DNA of 35,585 bases from Prevotella sp. (GTDB taxonomy: Bacteria > Bacteroidota > Bacteroidia > Bacteroidales > Bacteroidaceae). The notes under the pieces were generated by a model. The model saw only the letters and a program-made list of their open reading frames with translations, had not been told where the DNA came from and searched no databases. Position numbers and translations under genes: made by a program. Shown here piece after piece: positions 8,135 to 16,568 of this stretch; position 1 is the stretch's first letter, and the number at the start of each line of letters is the position of its first letter. Where the stretch lies: positions 1 to 35,585 of the forward strand of contig JALEJI010000036.1 of assembly GCA_022769825.1 (NCBI GenBank), given 5' to 3'.

Positions 8135-9940
8135 ATGAACATTGAGAAAGAGATAAGCTCATCGGTGATTTCCGCCGTCAAGGAGCTTTATGGGCAAGAG
8201 GTTTCTGAAAAGATGGTTCAACTTCAAAAAACGAAACCTGGCTTTGAGGGCAACCTCACGCTGGTGGTGTTCCCGTTTTTGAAGATGTCGCACAAGAAGC
8301 CGCAAGACACCGCGCAAGAGATTGGCGAGAAGCTCGTTGGCGGTTGCAAGGCCGTGGCGGCGTTCAACGCCGTGGGCGGCTTCCTCAACCTCGTCATCGC
8401 GCCTGAGGCCTGGACGGAGCTGCTCGACACCATCGACAGCGACCCACGCTACGGCGAGAAGGCGGTAACGCCCGAGTCTCCTCTCGTCATGGTGGAATAT
8501 TCCTCACCCAACACCAACAAGCCCCTTCACCTCGGCCACGTGCGCAACAACCTCCTTGGCTGGAGCTTGGCGAAGATTCTTGAGGCCAACGGCAACCGCG
8601 TGGTGAAGACCAACATCGTGAACGACCGTGGCATACATATCATGAAGTCGATGCTCGCATGGATGAAATGGGGCAACGGCTGCACGCCTGAGTCTACTGG
8701 CAAGAAGGGCGACCATCTCATTGGCGACTTCTACGTGCTCTTCGACAAGCACTACAAGGAAGAGTGCGCCGAGCTCGAGAAGAAATACGTGGCAGAGGGC
8801 ATGGGCGAGGAAGAAGCCAAGAAGAAGGCCGAACATGAGGCTCCGCTCATCAAGGAGGCTCACCACATGCTCGTGAAATGGGAGGCGGGCGACAAGGACA
8901 TCCGCGACCTCTGGGCCAAGATGAACTCATGGGTCTACGCCGGTTTCGATGAGACTTACAAGGCGCTTGGCGTCAGCTTCGACAAGATATATTATGAGAG
9001 CAACACTTACCTCGTGGGCAAGCGCAAGGTGATGGAGGGTCTCGACAAGGGCCTCTTCTACAAGAAAGAGGATGGCAGCATCTGGGCCGACCTCACCAAC
9101 GACGGCCTTGACCAGAAGCTTCTCATACGCGCCGACGGCACCACGGTCTACATGACCCAGGACATAGGCACGGCGGAGATGCGCTTCGCCGATTACCCAA
9201 TCGACAAGATGATCTACGTGGTGGGCAACGAGCAGAACTACCACTTCCAGGTGCTCTCGCTCCTTCTCGACCGCCTCGGCTTCAAGTGGGGCAAGGACCT
9301 CGTGCATTTCTCCTATGGCATGGTCGAGCTTCCCAACGGCAAGATGAAGAGCCGTGAGGGAACGGTGGTCGACGCCGACGACCTCGTGGCGGAGATGATA
9401 GAAGACGCACGCAAGACGAGCGAGGAGCACGGACAGTCGAAAGAGTTCTCCGACGAGGAGAAGGGTGAGATAGCCCGCATCGTGGGCATGGGCGCGCTGA
9501 AATACTTTATCCTGAAGGTGGACGCACGCAAGAACATGTTGTTCAACCCTGCCGAGTCTATCGACTTCAATGGCAACACGGGCCCTTTCATACAATATAC
9601 TTACGCGCGCATACGCTCCATCCTCAGGAAGAGCGGCGACGTGGCTGTCGCGACCGACGCTTCTTACGCTCCCAACGCCAAGGAGGTGGAGCTGATACAG
9701 AAGCTTGACGCCTTCAAGGTGGCCGTGGCTGACGCTGGCCAGAACTATAACCCTGCCGGCATTGCCAACTACACTTATGAGCTGACCAAGCTCTTCAACC
9801 AGTTCTACCACGATTACAGCATCCTCTCCGCTGACACTGAGGCTGAAAAGATCTTCCGTCTCAAGCTCGCGCGCAACGTGAGCAAGACCATCAAGAACGC
9901 CATGGAGCTTCTTGGTATCGAGGTGCCAGAGAGAATGTAA
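8135..9940 (+). CDS. argS: Arginyl-tRNA synthetase
   Basis: 601 aa, class Ia synthetase that charges tRNA-Arg. The HIGH-type motif appears as HLGH within NTNKPLHLGHVRNN, preceded by VEYSSPN, and the KMSK region as GKMKSREGTVV. An N-terminal tRNA-recognition domain comes before the catalytic core, and the C-terminal anticodon-binding domain ends in ELLGIEVPERM. The reading frame is open upstream to 7955, but that extension is AT-rich, hydrophobic, precedes the promoter motif at 8079 and is not ArgS-like, so the ATG at 8135 (MNIEKEISSS) is preferred. The RNase H gene follows 12 bp downstream and probably shares its transcript. Confidence 0.97.
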   Translation: MNIEKEISSSVISAVKELYGQEVSEKMVQLQKTKPGFEGNLTLVVFPFLKMSHKKPQDTAQEIGEKLVGGCKAVAAFNAVGGFLNLVIAPEAWTELLDTIDSDPRYGEKAVTPESPLVMVEYSSPNTNKPLHLGHVRNNLLGWSLAKILEANGNRVVKTNIVNDRGIHIMKSMLAWMKWGNGCTPESTGKKGDHLIGDFYVLFDKHYKEECAELEKKYVAEGMGEEEAKKKAEHEAPLIKEAHHMLVKWEAGDKDIRDLWAKMNSWVYAGFDETYKALGVSFDKIYYESNTYLVGKRKVMEGLDKGLFYKKEDGSIWADLTNDGLDQKLLIRADGTTVYMTQDIGTAEMRFADYPIDKMIYVVGNEQNYHFQVLSLLLDRLGFKWGKDLVHFSYGMVELPNGKMKSREGTVVDADDLVAEMIEDARKTSEEHGQSKEFSDEEKGEIARIVGMGALKYFILKVDARKNMLFNPAESIDFNGNTGPFIQYTYARIRSILRKSGDVAVATDASYAPNAKEVELIQKLDAFKVAVADAGQNYNPAGIANYTYELTKLFNQFYHDYSILSADTEAEKIFRLKLARNVSKTIKNAMELLGIEVPERM

Positions 9941-9952
9941 AAAAGCACATCC

Positions 9953-10399
9953 ATGATGGGCCAAAACGTTCAAGGCGTTTCCTCCGCCTGGGCCGTCGAC
10001 GCGGGCTGTTCCGGCAATCCCGGGCCGATGGAGTATCAAGGGGTGGACCTCGCCACGGGTGAAAAGATATTCCATTTCGGACCATACTATGCCGACGGAT
10101 CCACGGTGTATGGCACCAACAACATAGGCGAGTTTCTCGCCATAGTGCACGCCTTGGCCTTGATGGACAAGATGGGCATTACCGACAAGGCCATCTACTC
10201 CGACTCCTACATCGCCATACTATGGGTCAAGAAGAAACAATGCAAGACAAAGCTTGAACGCGACGAGCGCACCGAACCTCTCTACGCGCTCATAAGCCGG
10301 GCGGAGAAATGGCTCCGCGCCCACAATGTCAACACGCCCATAATACAGTGGCAGACAAGGCAATGGGGAGACATACCCGCCGACTTCGGAAGGAAATAA
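9953..10399 (+). CDS. rnhA: RNase H (type 1 fold)
   Basis: 148 aa. The catalytic acidic residues of the RNase HI fold are visible: D16 in VDAGCSGNPG, E59 in GTNNIGEFLA, D83 in IYSDS, and a final Asp near D140 or D144 in GDIPADF. This predicts cleavage of the RNA strand of RNA:DNA hybrids. No N-terminal hybrid-binding (viroplasmin) domain is present; this compact form with the SGNPGPMEY segment is a familiar Bacteroidota version. The first two codons are both ATG (9953 and 9956) and either could be used. It starts 12 bp after argS and ends just before a strong terminator. Confidence 0.85.
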   Translation: MMGQNVQGVSSAWAVDAGCSGNPGPMEYQGVDLATGEKIFHFGPYYADGSTVYGTNNIGEFLAIVHALALMDKMGITDKAIYSDSYIAILWVKKKQCKTKLERDERTEPLYALISRAEKWLRAHNVNTPIIQWQTRQWGDIPADFGRK

Positions 10400-10423
10400 C
10401 CATAGGCAACAAATAAACTCCAT

Positions 10424-10467
10424 AAGCTCTCTTCCCTCGAATATGCTCGATGGAAGGGAGCTTTTTT
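10424..10467 (+). terminator. Rho-independent terminator after argS-rnhA
   Basis: Stem AAGCTC-T-CTTCC pairs with GGAAG-G-GAGCTT (one T-G wobble). After one mismatch a further TCGA/TCGA pairing encloses the loop ATATGC. A T-run follows at 10462-10467. Confidence 0.9.
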
Positions 10468-10521
10468 CATATTCTTTCAACATTGCCAGTCCAATTGCTT
10501 TCACAAGACGCGAGCTTTTTG

Positions 10522-10529
10522 TAATTTTG
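10522..10529 (+). promoter_or_regulatory. Candidate xpt promoter (-7 element)
   Basis: TAATTTTG, a perfect TAnnTTTG, lies 22 bp before the xpt ATG. A TTTC (10499-10502) is 19 bases upstream as a possible weak -33. The leader is far too short for a purine riboswitch. Confidence 0.55.
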
Positions 10530-10551
10530 CATTAATTAAACAAATTACACA

Positions 10552-11124
10552 ATGAAAGCGTTATTGGACAGAATCCGTAAGGATGGCAAGTGTTACCCAG
10601 GTGGTATCTTAAAGGTCGACAAGTTCATCAATCACCAGATGGATCCAAACCTGATGAAGCAAATAGCGGTGGAGATGATTCGCCGATATGCCAACACCGA
10701 CATCAACAAGATACTGACCATCGAGGCGAGCGGCATAGCGCCGGCCATCATGATGGGTTTCTTGCTCGACTTGCCGGTGGTGTTCGCCAAGAAGAAAAAG
10801 CCGTCGACCATGGGCGACATGCTCTCAACCACGGTGTTCTCGTTCACCAAGCAACGCGAATACCACGTCGTCATCTCAAAGGATTATCTCACGCCCGACG
10901 ACAAGGTGCTTTTCGTTGACGACTTCCTGGCCTATGGCAACGCCGCCAAGGGCATCATCGACCTTTGCCGCCAGGCAGGGGCGCATCTGGAAGGCATGGC
11001 TTTCATCATAGAGAAGGCTTTCCAGCATGGCCGTAAGGTCATCGAGGACGCTGGCATACGCTGCGAGAGCATGGCCATCATCGACTCGCTCGACAACTGC
11101 GAGATAAAAATGCGAGAGGAATAA
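10552..11124 (+). CDS. xpt: Xanthine phosphoribosyltransferase
   Basis: 190 aa, close to the ~194 aa of Bacillus Xpt. It converts xanthine plus PRPP to XMP for guanine nucleotide salvage. Family segments are well kept: [13 protein letters not shown] near the N-terminus, [12 protein letters not shown] (base/phosphate binding, about 61-72), [11 protein letters not shown], and the PRPP-binding loop [14 protein letters not shown] near 122-135, followed by [12 protein letters not shown]. Its TAA overlaps the ATG of the permease by one base, which suggests translational coupling of import and phosphoribosylation. The other PRTase candidate, adenine PRT, lacks these Xpt-specific segments. Confidence 0.96.
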   Translation: MKALLDRIRKDGKCYPGGILKVDKFINHQMDPNLMKQIAVEMIRRYANTDINKILTIEASGIAPAIMMGFLLDLPVVFAKKKKPSTMGDMLSTTVFSFTKQREYHVVISKDYLTPDDKVLFVDDFLAYGNAAKGIIDLCRQAGAHLEGMAFIIEKAFQHGRKVIEDAGIRCESMAIIDSLDNCEIKMREE

Positions 11125-12473
11125 TGGCCGCGCAGAAGGACTTGATTTATGGGCTTAACGACCGTCCGCCCCTCCGCGAGACCTTGTTCGCCGCCTTGCA
11201 GCACCTCTTGGCCATCTTCGTGGCCATCATCACCCCGCCTCTCATCATAGCGTCGGCCTTGCGCTTCGACATCCAGACCACGGGATTCCTCGTCTCCATG
11301 TCGCTCTTCGTCTCGGGCATCGCCACTTTCATCCAGAGCCACCGTGTCGGGCCCATCGGCACGGGCTTGCTTTGCATCCAGGGCACCTCGTTCTCGTTTA
11401 TCAGTCCCATCATCAGCGCCGGCATGCTTGGCATGGTCAACGGCAAGATGGACGTCGCGCTCGGCTTGAGCTATGTCTTCGGCGGATGCCTTGTGGCTTC
11501 GGTCGTGGAGATGATAGTGAGCCGGATATTGCCTTATACGCGCAAGGTCATCACGCCGCTCGTGGCCGGCATCGTGGTCACGCTCATAGGCTTGTGTCTC
11601 ATCAAGGCGGGCATTAACTCGTGCGGAGGAGGCCAGGCCGCGATAGACGACGGCACCTTCGGCTCTATCCGGAACTTGGGCCTGGCAGTGCTGGTGCTTG
11701 TCACCATCATCTTCTTCAACAGGTCGGCCAACAGGTTCTTGCGCATGGGCTCAATAGTGCTGGGCCTGCTCGTTGGCTGCGTGGCGGCCTATTGCCTGGG
11801 CATGATCCATTTTTCCGACATCCATGCCACGGGGTCGCTCAACATCCCCGTACCGCTCAAGTATGGCTTGCGTTTCGACGTGGGCACCATCGTCGGCCTT
11901 GGCCTTATCTATCTCGTCACCGCGGTAGAGGCTTTCGGCGACATCACCGCCAACTCGCTCATCTCAGGCGAGCCCGTGGAAGGTCCCGTGTTCATGAGGC
12001 GCGCGCAGGGCGGCATCTTGGCCGACGGTTTCAACTCCATGCTGGCCGCCGTCTTCAACAGCTTCCCCAATTCCATCTTCGCCCAAAACAACGGCATGAT
12101 ACAGCTCACGGGCGTGGCAAGCCGCTACGTGGGCTATTTCATCGCCGGAGCCTTGTTCCTCCTTGGCCTCTTCCCCGTGGTGGGCGAGTTTTTCTCCCTC
12201 ATCCCCGACTGCGTGCTGGGCGGGGCCACGCTCTTGATGTTTGGCACCGTGGCCGCGGCGGGCGTGCGTATCATAGCCTCCACCAAGATGGATCGCAAGG
12301 CGGTGCTCGTGCTTGCCATAAGTTTCGCCATGGGCCTGAGCGTGGAGCTCGTGCCCGACATCCTATCCCAGATGCCAAGCGTCATCAAGAGCATCTTCTC
12401 CAGTGGCATCACCACGGGCGGCGTCACGGCGATGATAGCCAATGCCTGCATACGCGTAAAGGCCGACGCGTAG
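11124..12473 (+). CDS. pbuX: NCS2-family xanthine/uric acid permease
   Basis: 449 aa inner-membrane protein with many hydrophobic helices. NCS2 landmarks are present: IQGTSFSF in TM3, the acidic TM8 motif VEAFGDITANS (matching the substrate-binding Glu region of XanQ/UapA), and the signature FPNSIFAQNNGMIQLTGVASR. These resemble the xanthine/urate branch more than the uracil branch. The start codon overlaps the xpt stop by one base (TAATG), as in the xpt-pbuX operon of Bacillus, so xanthine import fits best. Guanine or urate cannot be excluded. Confidence 0.92.
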   Translation: MAAQKDLIYGLNDRPPLRETLFAALQHLLAIFVAIITPPLIIASALRFDIQTTGFLVSMSLFVSGIATFIQSHRVGPIGTGLLCIQGTSFSFISPIISAGMLGMVNGKMDVALGLSYVFGGCLVASVVEMIVSRILPYTRKVITPLVAGIVVTLIGLCLIKAGINSCGGGQAAIDDGTFGSIRNLGLAVLVLVTIIFFNRSANRFLRMGSIVLGLLVGCVAAYCLGMIHFSDIHATGSLNIPVPLKYGLRFDVGTIVGLGLIYLVTAVEAFGDITANSLISGEPVEGPVFMRRAQGGILADGFNSMLAAVFNSFPNSIFAQNNGMIQLTGVASRYVGYFIAGALFLLGLFPVVGEFFSLIPDCVLGGATLLMFGTVAAAGVRIIASTKMDRKAVLVLAISFAMGLSVELVPDILSQMPSVIKSIFSSGITTGGVTAMIANACIRVKADA

Positions 12474-12486
12474 TGGGCTTTACGCG
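12453..12486. repeat. Inverted repeat over the permease stop codon
   Basis: Perfect 9-bp arms CGCGTAAAG (12453-12461) and CTTTACGCG (12478-12486) enclose the stop codon. A T-run comes later, at 12504-12511. It could act as a weak terminator for xpt-pbuX, but the distance from stem to T-run is larger than normal. Confidence 0.4.
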
Positions 12487-12521
12487 CTATCGGCCATGCT
12501 CCATTTTTTTTCGCGGAAAAG

Positions 12522-12552
12522 TTGTAGGATGTTTAGCTATTTCTTATCTTTG
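12522..12552 (+). promoter_or_regulatory. Promoter of the aldo/keto reductase
   Basis: TTG (12522-12524), a 20-base spacer, then TATCTTTG (12545-12552), a perfect -7. It lies 29 bp before the ATG at 12582. Confidence 0.7.
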
Positions 12553-12581
12553 CAACAGTTAAACATTAAACCGCAAGCTAT

Positions 12582-13550
12582 ATGGAATTAAAAGAAAAAT
12601 ACACGGCCGACGCCCACCGCTACGCCGATGGCGATGCGCTATATAATAGATGTGGCAAGAGCGGTGTGCTCCTGCCAAAGGTCAGTCTTGGATTCTGGCA
12701 CAACTTCGGTGGCGTTGACCCCTATGAGCGGAGTCGAGCCATCACCCACTACGCCTTCGACCATGGCATTACCCACTTCGACCTTGCCAACAACTACGGC
12801 CCTCCATACGGCAGTGCCGAGGAGACCATGGGCCGGTTGATGCGTGATGATTTCCGGCCGTATCGCGACGAGCTCTTCATCGCCACGAAAGCGGGCTTCG
12901 ACATGTGGGAGGGCCCTTACGGCAACTGGGGCTCGCGCAAGTATCTCATGGCAAGCCTTGACCAGAGCCTAAAGCGCATGGGGCTGGACTATGTGGACTT
13001 GTTCTACAGTCACCGCTATGACCCCGCTACTCCGCTTGAGGAGACGCTGCAGGCCATGGTCGACATCGTGAGGCAAGGCAAGGCCCTCTATCTGGGCATC
13101 AGCAACTGGCCGTTGGAGGCACTGAAATTCGCCGACCGTTACCTGCGCGAGCGCGACGTGCCGCTGCTTATCTATCAAGGCCGCCTTAACATGATAGACC
13201 GCGCGCCGCAGGAGGAGGGCATACTCGACTATTGCCATGAACATGACATAGGGTTCATATCCTACTCGCCACTGGCGCAAGGACTGCTCACCGACCGTTA
13301 TCTCAATGGCATACCTGCCGACAGCCGCATGGCGAAGGAGCGTTCGCTGAAGCACGCTGCCCTGACCCCGGAACTGTTGGCCCGGCTCAAGCGGTGGAAC
13401 GAGCAAGCCAGTGAGCGCGACGAGACCTTGGCGGAGATGGCCTTGGCCTGGATTCTGCACCAAAAGGGCGTGACGAGCGTGCTGGTGGGGGCCAGCTCAA
13501 CAGCGCAACTGGAGAAAAACATGAAATGCGTTCACGCCAAGACATTCTGA
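12582..13550 (+). CDS. Aldo/keto reductase (YghZ-like, AKR14 type)
   Basis: 322 aa NAD(P)H-dependent reductase with a TIM-barrel fold. The catalytic tetrad of aldo/keto reductases is visible: Asp and Tyr in HFDLANNYGPP, Lys in FIATKAGFDMW, and His in DLFYSHRYDP. The LANNYGPPYGSAEETMG and WEGPYGNWGSRKYL segments are typical of the YghZ/voltage-gated-K-channel-beta-like branch, where E. coli YghZ reduces L-glyceraldehyde-3-phosphate and methylglyoxal. A nucleotide-binding C-terminus (VTSVLVGASSTAQLEKN) is intact. It has its own promoter and is followed after 12 bp by guaD, so the two may be co-transcribed although no metabolic link is obvious. Confidence 0.93.
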   Translation: MELKEKYTADAHRYADGDALYNRCGKSGVLLPKVSLGFWHNFGGVDPYERSRAITHYAFDHGITHFDLANNYGPPYGSAEETMGRLMRDDFRPYRDELFIATKAGFDMWEGPYGNWGSRKYLMASLDQSLKRMGLDYVDLFYSHRYDPATPLEETLQAMVDIVRQGKALYLGISNWPLEALKFADRYLRERDVPLLIYQGRLNMIDRAPQEEGILDYCHEHDIGFISYSPLAQGLLTDRYLNGIPADSRMAKERSLKHAALTPELLARLKRWNEQASERDETLAEMALAWILHQKGVTSVLVGASSTAQLEKNMKCVHAKTF

Positions 13551-13562
13551 AACATTAAAACC

Positions 13563-14030
13563 TTGACAAACGAAGACTTCATGAAGAGGGCCATCGCCCT
13601 CTCGGTAAACAACGTGCGCAACGGCGGCGGACCGTTCGGCGCCGTGATAACACGCCACGGAGAGGTGGTGGCTACGGGCGTGAACCGCGTCACAGCCAAC
13701 AACGACCCCACCGCCCACGCCGAGGTGACGGCCATAAGGAACGCCGCCCGTGAGCTTGGCACCTTCGACCTGAGCGATTGCGAGATATACACCTCGTGCG
13801 AGCCGTGCCCCATGTGCCTTGGCGCCATATACTGGGCGCGGCTGAAGAAGGTCTACTTCGCCAACGACAAGCACGACGCCAAGGCCATCGGCTTCGACGA
13901 CTCGTTCATCTACGACGAGTTTGCCTTGCCACGCCAGCAACGCAAGTTGCCCTCAGAGGTGCTGTTGCGCGACGAGGCGCAAGAGGCTTTCCGCTTGTGG
14001 AGCGAAAAGAAGGACAAGGTGGAATATTAA
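13563..14030 (+). CDS. guaD: Guanine deaminase (cytidine-deaminase fold)
   Basis: 155 aa, aligning end to end with Bacillus GuaD (156 aa). Zinc ligands and catalytic Glu are seen: H52 and E54 in TAHAEVTAI, and C82 and C85 in SCEPCPMCLGA. The following AIYWARLKKVYFA and GFDDSFIYDE segments and the KVEY C-terminus are characteristic of GuaD rather than of tRNA adenosine deaminase TadA. It converts guanine to xanthine, the substrate of Xpt upstream. The start is taken as TTG at 13563 because it restores the GuaD N-terminus (MTNEDFMKRA); the first ATG, at 13581, would remove six residues. A TTG start is unusual here and could lower expression. Confidence 0.93.
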   Translation: MTNEDFMKRAIALSVNNVRNGGGPFGAVITRHGEVVATGVNRVTANNDPTAHAEVTAIRNAARELGTFDLSDCEIYTSCEPCPMCLGAIYWARLKKVYFANDKHDAKAIGFDDSFIYDEFALPRQQRKLPSEVLLRDEAQEAFRLWSEKKDKVEY

Positions 14031-14072
14031 CCGGCAGGCAAGTGCGGCTACTGATAAAAAATCTCTTTAGAG

Positions 14073-14103
14073 TTGTGGGTGTAAAAGAAAAAAACTATCT
14101 TTG
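14073..14103 (+). promoter_or_regulatory. Promoter of the DUF4160/DUF2442 pair
   Basis: TTG (14073-14075), a 20-base spacer, then TATCTTTG (14096-14103). The start codon at 14124 is 20 bp after the -7 element, leaving a very short leader. Confidence 0.7.
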
Positions 14104-14123
14104 CGAAAAAATAATAGACGCAT

Positions 14124-14357
14124 ATGTCTACACTGCTTATAGCCTTTGGAATAAGGTTCTTTTTCTATTTAGACGAACATGAGCCTATTCATGTCCATGT
14201 GAGCTATGGTGGAAAACGGGCAAAGATAGAGCTTGTGCCTGAAGTGAGAATTGTATATAACCATGGCTTGAAAGAGCAAGTAATTAAGAAAGCTGTTGCC
14301 ACATGTGATAACTATAGGGAAGATTTTATTGTAGAGTGGCATAAGCGTTTCGGATAA
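14124..14357 (+). CDS. DUF4160 family small protein
   Basis: 77 aa. The pattern IRFFFYLDEHEPIHVHVSYGGKRAKIEL is the usual DUF4160 core (an FFY segment, then EHEPIHVHV, then a glycine turn and KIEL). A second helix ends in EWHKRFG. DUF4160 genes are very often paired with a DUF2442 gene, as here (14 bp downstream), and the pair is commonly suspected to be a toxin-antitoxin-like module, although I know of no established activity. The pair is more AT-rich than the purine genes upstream, hinting at acquisition. Confidence 0.85.
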   Translation: MSTLLIAFGIRFFFYLDEHEPIHVHVSYGGKRAKIELVPEVRIVYNHGLKEQVIKKAVATCDNYREDFIVEWHKRFG

Positions 14358-14371
14358 AACGGTTTTAGACT

Positions 14372-14785
14372 ATGGAAAAAATCAAGAACATTTGGTTTGA
14401 CAAGAATCGCATTTATATGAAGGCACAGTCGGGCAAGTTGTTCAGTCGTCCGCTGGAGGCCTACCCAGAGCTTATGAATGCGACAACTGAGCAGCGCAAT
14501 GATTATGTTGTCGGGGATGATGGTGAGGACATCCGTTGGGAATCCATAGATGTGGACATGCATGTATCAAGTTTTCTTGAAACATCAGAGCCTCAAGAAA
14601 ACGCGATAGGAGCTTTGTTTGCAAAATATCCATGGCTGAATATTTCAGAGGTTGCCCGTAGCCTGAACATTAGTCAAAGCCTTCTTGTCAGATACATATA
14701 TGGCATATCAACGCCAAGCGAAGAACGAGTCTCTGAAATCAAGAATGTCTTGCACGAGTTCGGTAAAGAGTTGTTGAGCGCATAG
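14372..14785 (+). CDS. DUF2442 protein with C-terminal helix-turn-helix
   Basis: 137 aa. Residues 1-70 fit DUF2442 (an IKNIWFDKNRIYMKAQSGK strand pair, then FSRPLEAYPELMNAT, ending in DDGEDIRWESIDVDMHV). Residues about 92-135 form a likely Xre-type helix-turn-helix (LNISEVARSLNISQSLLVRY, then a GISTPSEERVSEIKNVL recognition/dimer helix). A DNA-binding tail on DUF2442 suggests it autoregulates the pair, as antitoxins do. It converges with the FkbH-like gene, leaving only about 50 bp between the two stop codons and no clear terminator. Confidence 0.83.
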   Translation: MEKIKNIWFDKNRIYMKAQSGKLFSRPLEAYPELMNATTEQRNDYVVGDDGEDIRWESIDVDMHVSSFLETSEPQENAIGALFAKYPWLNISEVARSLNISQSLLVRYIYGISTPSEERVSEIKNVLHEFGKELLSA

Positions 14786-14837
14786 TAATTCATGACGGTC
14801 TTTTGTGCTACGTTTTGGTTTTCGTGTCACTTTCCAA

Positions 14838-16565
14838 CTAACGCTCTCGCAAGTCTACGATGTCGGGATATGACGCATCGTGCTTGCACAGATATGTCTC
14901 GTATGTATCTGACGAAGCGTATGGTTGCATGGCAAGTTCCTCGATTATGGCGTGCATGGGACCGTTGCGCAGCGTACGCTTGTAGTTGAACAGTAGTTCG
15001 CCCCCATAGCGATTTGCCAGGTAGTTGATGAGTGTAGGTTCAATTTTCTTGTTGGCTACACGACAGCTTATCACAAAATCGGTGACCGTGGGTCGTTCGC
15101 CATTTTTGTTTATAATGAGAAATCCTACGGTGCCGTAATCGCCAAACTTATCGCTACTCTTGAGTACGAAGCTTTCGTATCGGTTGTCTTGTAAAATCTC
15201 CCTCACTTTGTCAATTGACAGTCGTCGTCCTGAGGAGTTGAGCTGATTGGTGCGTTGTAGCAGTTCGTAGCAACGCCTTATCTCTTCCTCCTTCGGTGCG
15301 GATATTATAGCCTTGATATTGCAGCTTCGGAGAAAGTCATCGATGTTGCCAGTCCATAATTCTTCTTCTTTGTGCATTGTTTCGAGCATTTTGTAAGTTT
15401 GCCGTCTCTTTTTGGAGTCGTCGGTGACAACGGCGTTGAACCTGTCGCAGCGTGCGAAATCCTCCATCTCCGAAGGGTCTATGCTTGTCACATCTGGTAT
15501 ATGAAGTGATACCTCGTTGCGTTCGAATGGATTGTCGTCTACGAACACTACCGTGTCGGGGCTGATGTTCATTTGTTTGATAGTGTTGGCTATATTCGCG
15601 CTTTTCGGATTCCAGTTTATCTTTTTGAATACAAAGTAATCGTCTATGCCAAAGGCTTTCAGCTTTCTTTCCGCCTCTTCCGGGTCGTTTTTCGATGCTA
15701 TGCTGTTGACGATGCCTCGTTGGTCAAGGTCGACAATGAGATCCTTCAAACGTTCGTTAAGAGTCACATTGCCTTCTATGAGCGTGCCGTTCCAAATTGT
15801 GTTGTCTAAGTCCCATACCACGCATTTCACCTTTTTCCCCATGGTGATGTCGGTAGGTAGCAGTTCCAGACTGCGGAACGCGAGCTTGACGTGCTCCTCG
15901 GCGTTGACGGGATGCAGGTTGATAAAATAGAGTTCTTTCTTGTCGTTCCCCTCGTATGGCGGAATGTTGACGCTAAACTCCACCTTGCCCATAGGAATCT
16001 CTATGGCCTTTCTATAGAGCAAAGCGGAGAAGCTCTTGATGTCTACAAGGAAAGTGGATGGATGATCGTGGTTTTGTACCACGCCTCTAAGCGTAAGTGC
16101 ACAAGCAGGTTCTTTCCTCTCCATCATAAGGTTTATTAGCTTCTGACGGTAACTGAACCATCCGTCATCGATGAATTTTCGAATCGGCTTGAAAGGCATG
16201 CTCATTGCCAAGTGTCTGAAGAGATAGCCGAGAGTTGTGACAGCTTGGTACAAGCGTGCGTAGGCGTTGCCAGACAGTGGGCGTGTTTTGAGCTGTGATT
16301 CTATCTTCGCCCATGTCCTGAACTCGCATTCTGCCCCAATGCCATCTTCAGTCTTGATTGGTGCGAAACCGTCGACAAGGCGTATGCAGTCGCCGTCGGC
16401 ACGCTTTCGGAAACGTGGACATGTGGCGTAGCAAGCTGGCGCGGAACATTCCACGCAGTGCTCTGTCCAAAACAGAGGCACGATAGGTTGTTTGTTTTTG
16501 TAACTGTGGCTTATGACATTTTGAAGCCCCTTTAGTTTTCGACTGCTGTATATGAACTCAAACAT
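14838..16565 (-). CDS. FkbH-like HAD-IIIC protein with N-terminal cysteine cluster
   Basis: 575 aa in three parts. Residues 30-60 carry C37, C40, C45 and C49 in a CX2CX4CX3CP spacing, with C60 following in RADGDC; this resembles a 4Fe-4S ferredoxin-type half-site. Residues about 150-240 look like a beta-rich sandwich. Residues 245-370 are the HAD core: WDLDNTIWNG (D252, D254), SIASKND, NPKSAN (K321) and FVDDNPFER (D343, D344). The C-terminal ~170 residues have the FkbH GNAT-like segment (LLQRTNQLNSSGRR, then DKFGDYGTVGFL). FkbH proteins act in glyceryl-ACP formation or related phosphatase roles, but no acyl carrier gene is visible here. It starts 3 bp after the deacetylase stop. The combined architecture is unusual and the function unknown. 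Confidence 0.85.
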   Translation of the reverse strand: MFEFIYSSRKLKGLQNVISHSYKNKQPIVPLFWTEHCVECSAPACYATCPRFRKRADGDCIRLVDGFAPIKTEDGIGAECEFRTWAKIESQLKTRPLSGNAYARLYQAVTTLGYLFRHLAMSMPFKPIRKFIDDGWFSYRQKLINLMMERKEPACALTLRGVVQNHDHPSTFLVDIKSFSALLYRKAIEIPMGKVEFSVNIPPYEGNDKKELYFINLHPVNAEEHVKLAFRSLELLPTDITMGKKVKCVVWDLDNTIWNGTLIEGNVTLNERLKDLIVDLDQRGIVNSIASKNDPEEAERKLKAFGIDDYFVFKKINWNPKSANIANTIKQMNISPDTVVFVDDNPFERNEVSLHIPDVTSIDPSEMEDFARCDRFNAVVTDDSKKRRQTYKMLETMHKEEELWTGNIDDFLRSCNIKAIISAPKEEEIRRCYELLQRTNQLNSSGRRLSIDKVREILQDNRYESFVLKSSDKFGDYGTVGFLIINKNGERPTVTDFVISCRVANKKIEPTLINYLANRYGGELLFNYKRTLRNGPMHAIIEELAMQPYASSDTYETYLCKHDASYPDIVDLRER

Positions 16566-16568
16566 GGC

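Noticed and set aside
8927..10150. Long minus-strand frame opposite argS (about 407 codons)
   Set aside because: Antisense shadow of a GC-rich gene. It is rich in Val, His and Leu, has no domain, and argS on the other strand is certain.
10530..10551. Purine riboswitch ahead of xpt, as in Bacillus
   Set aside because: Only about 20 nt separate the -7 element from the start codon, far too short for an aptamer.
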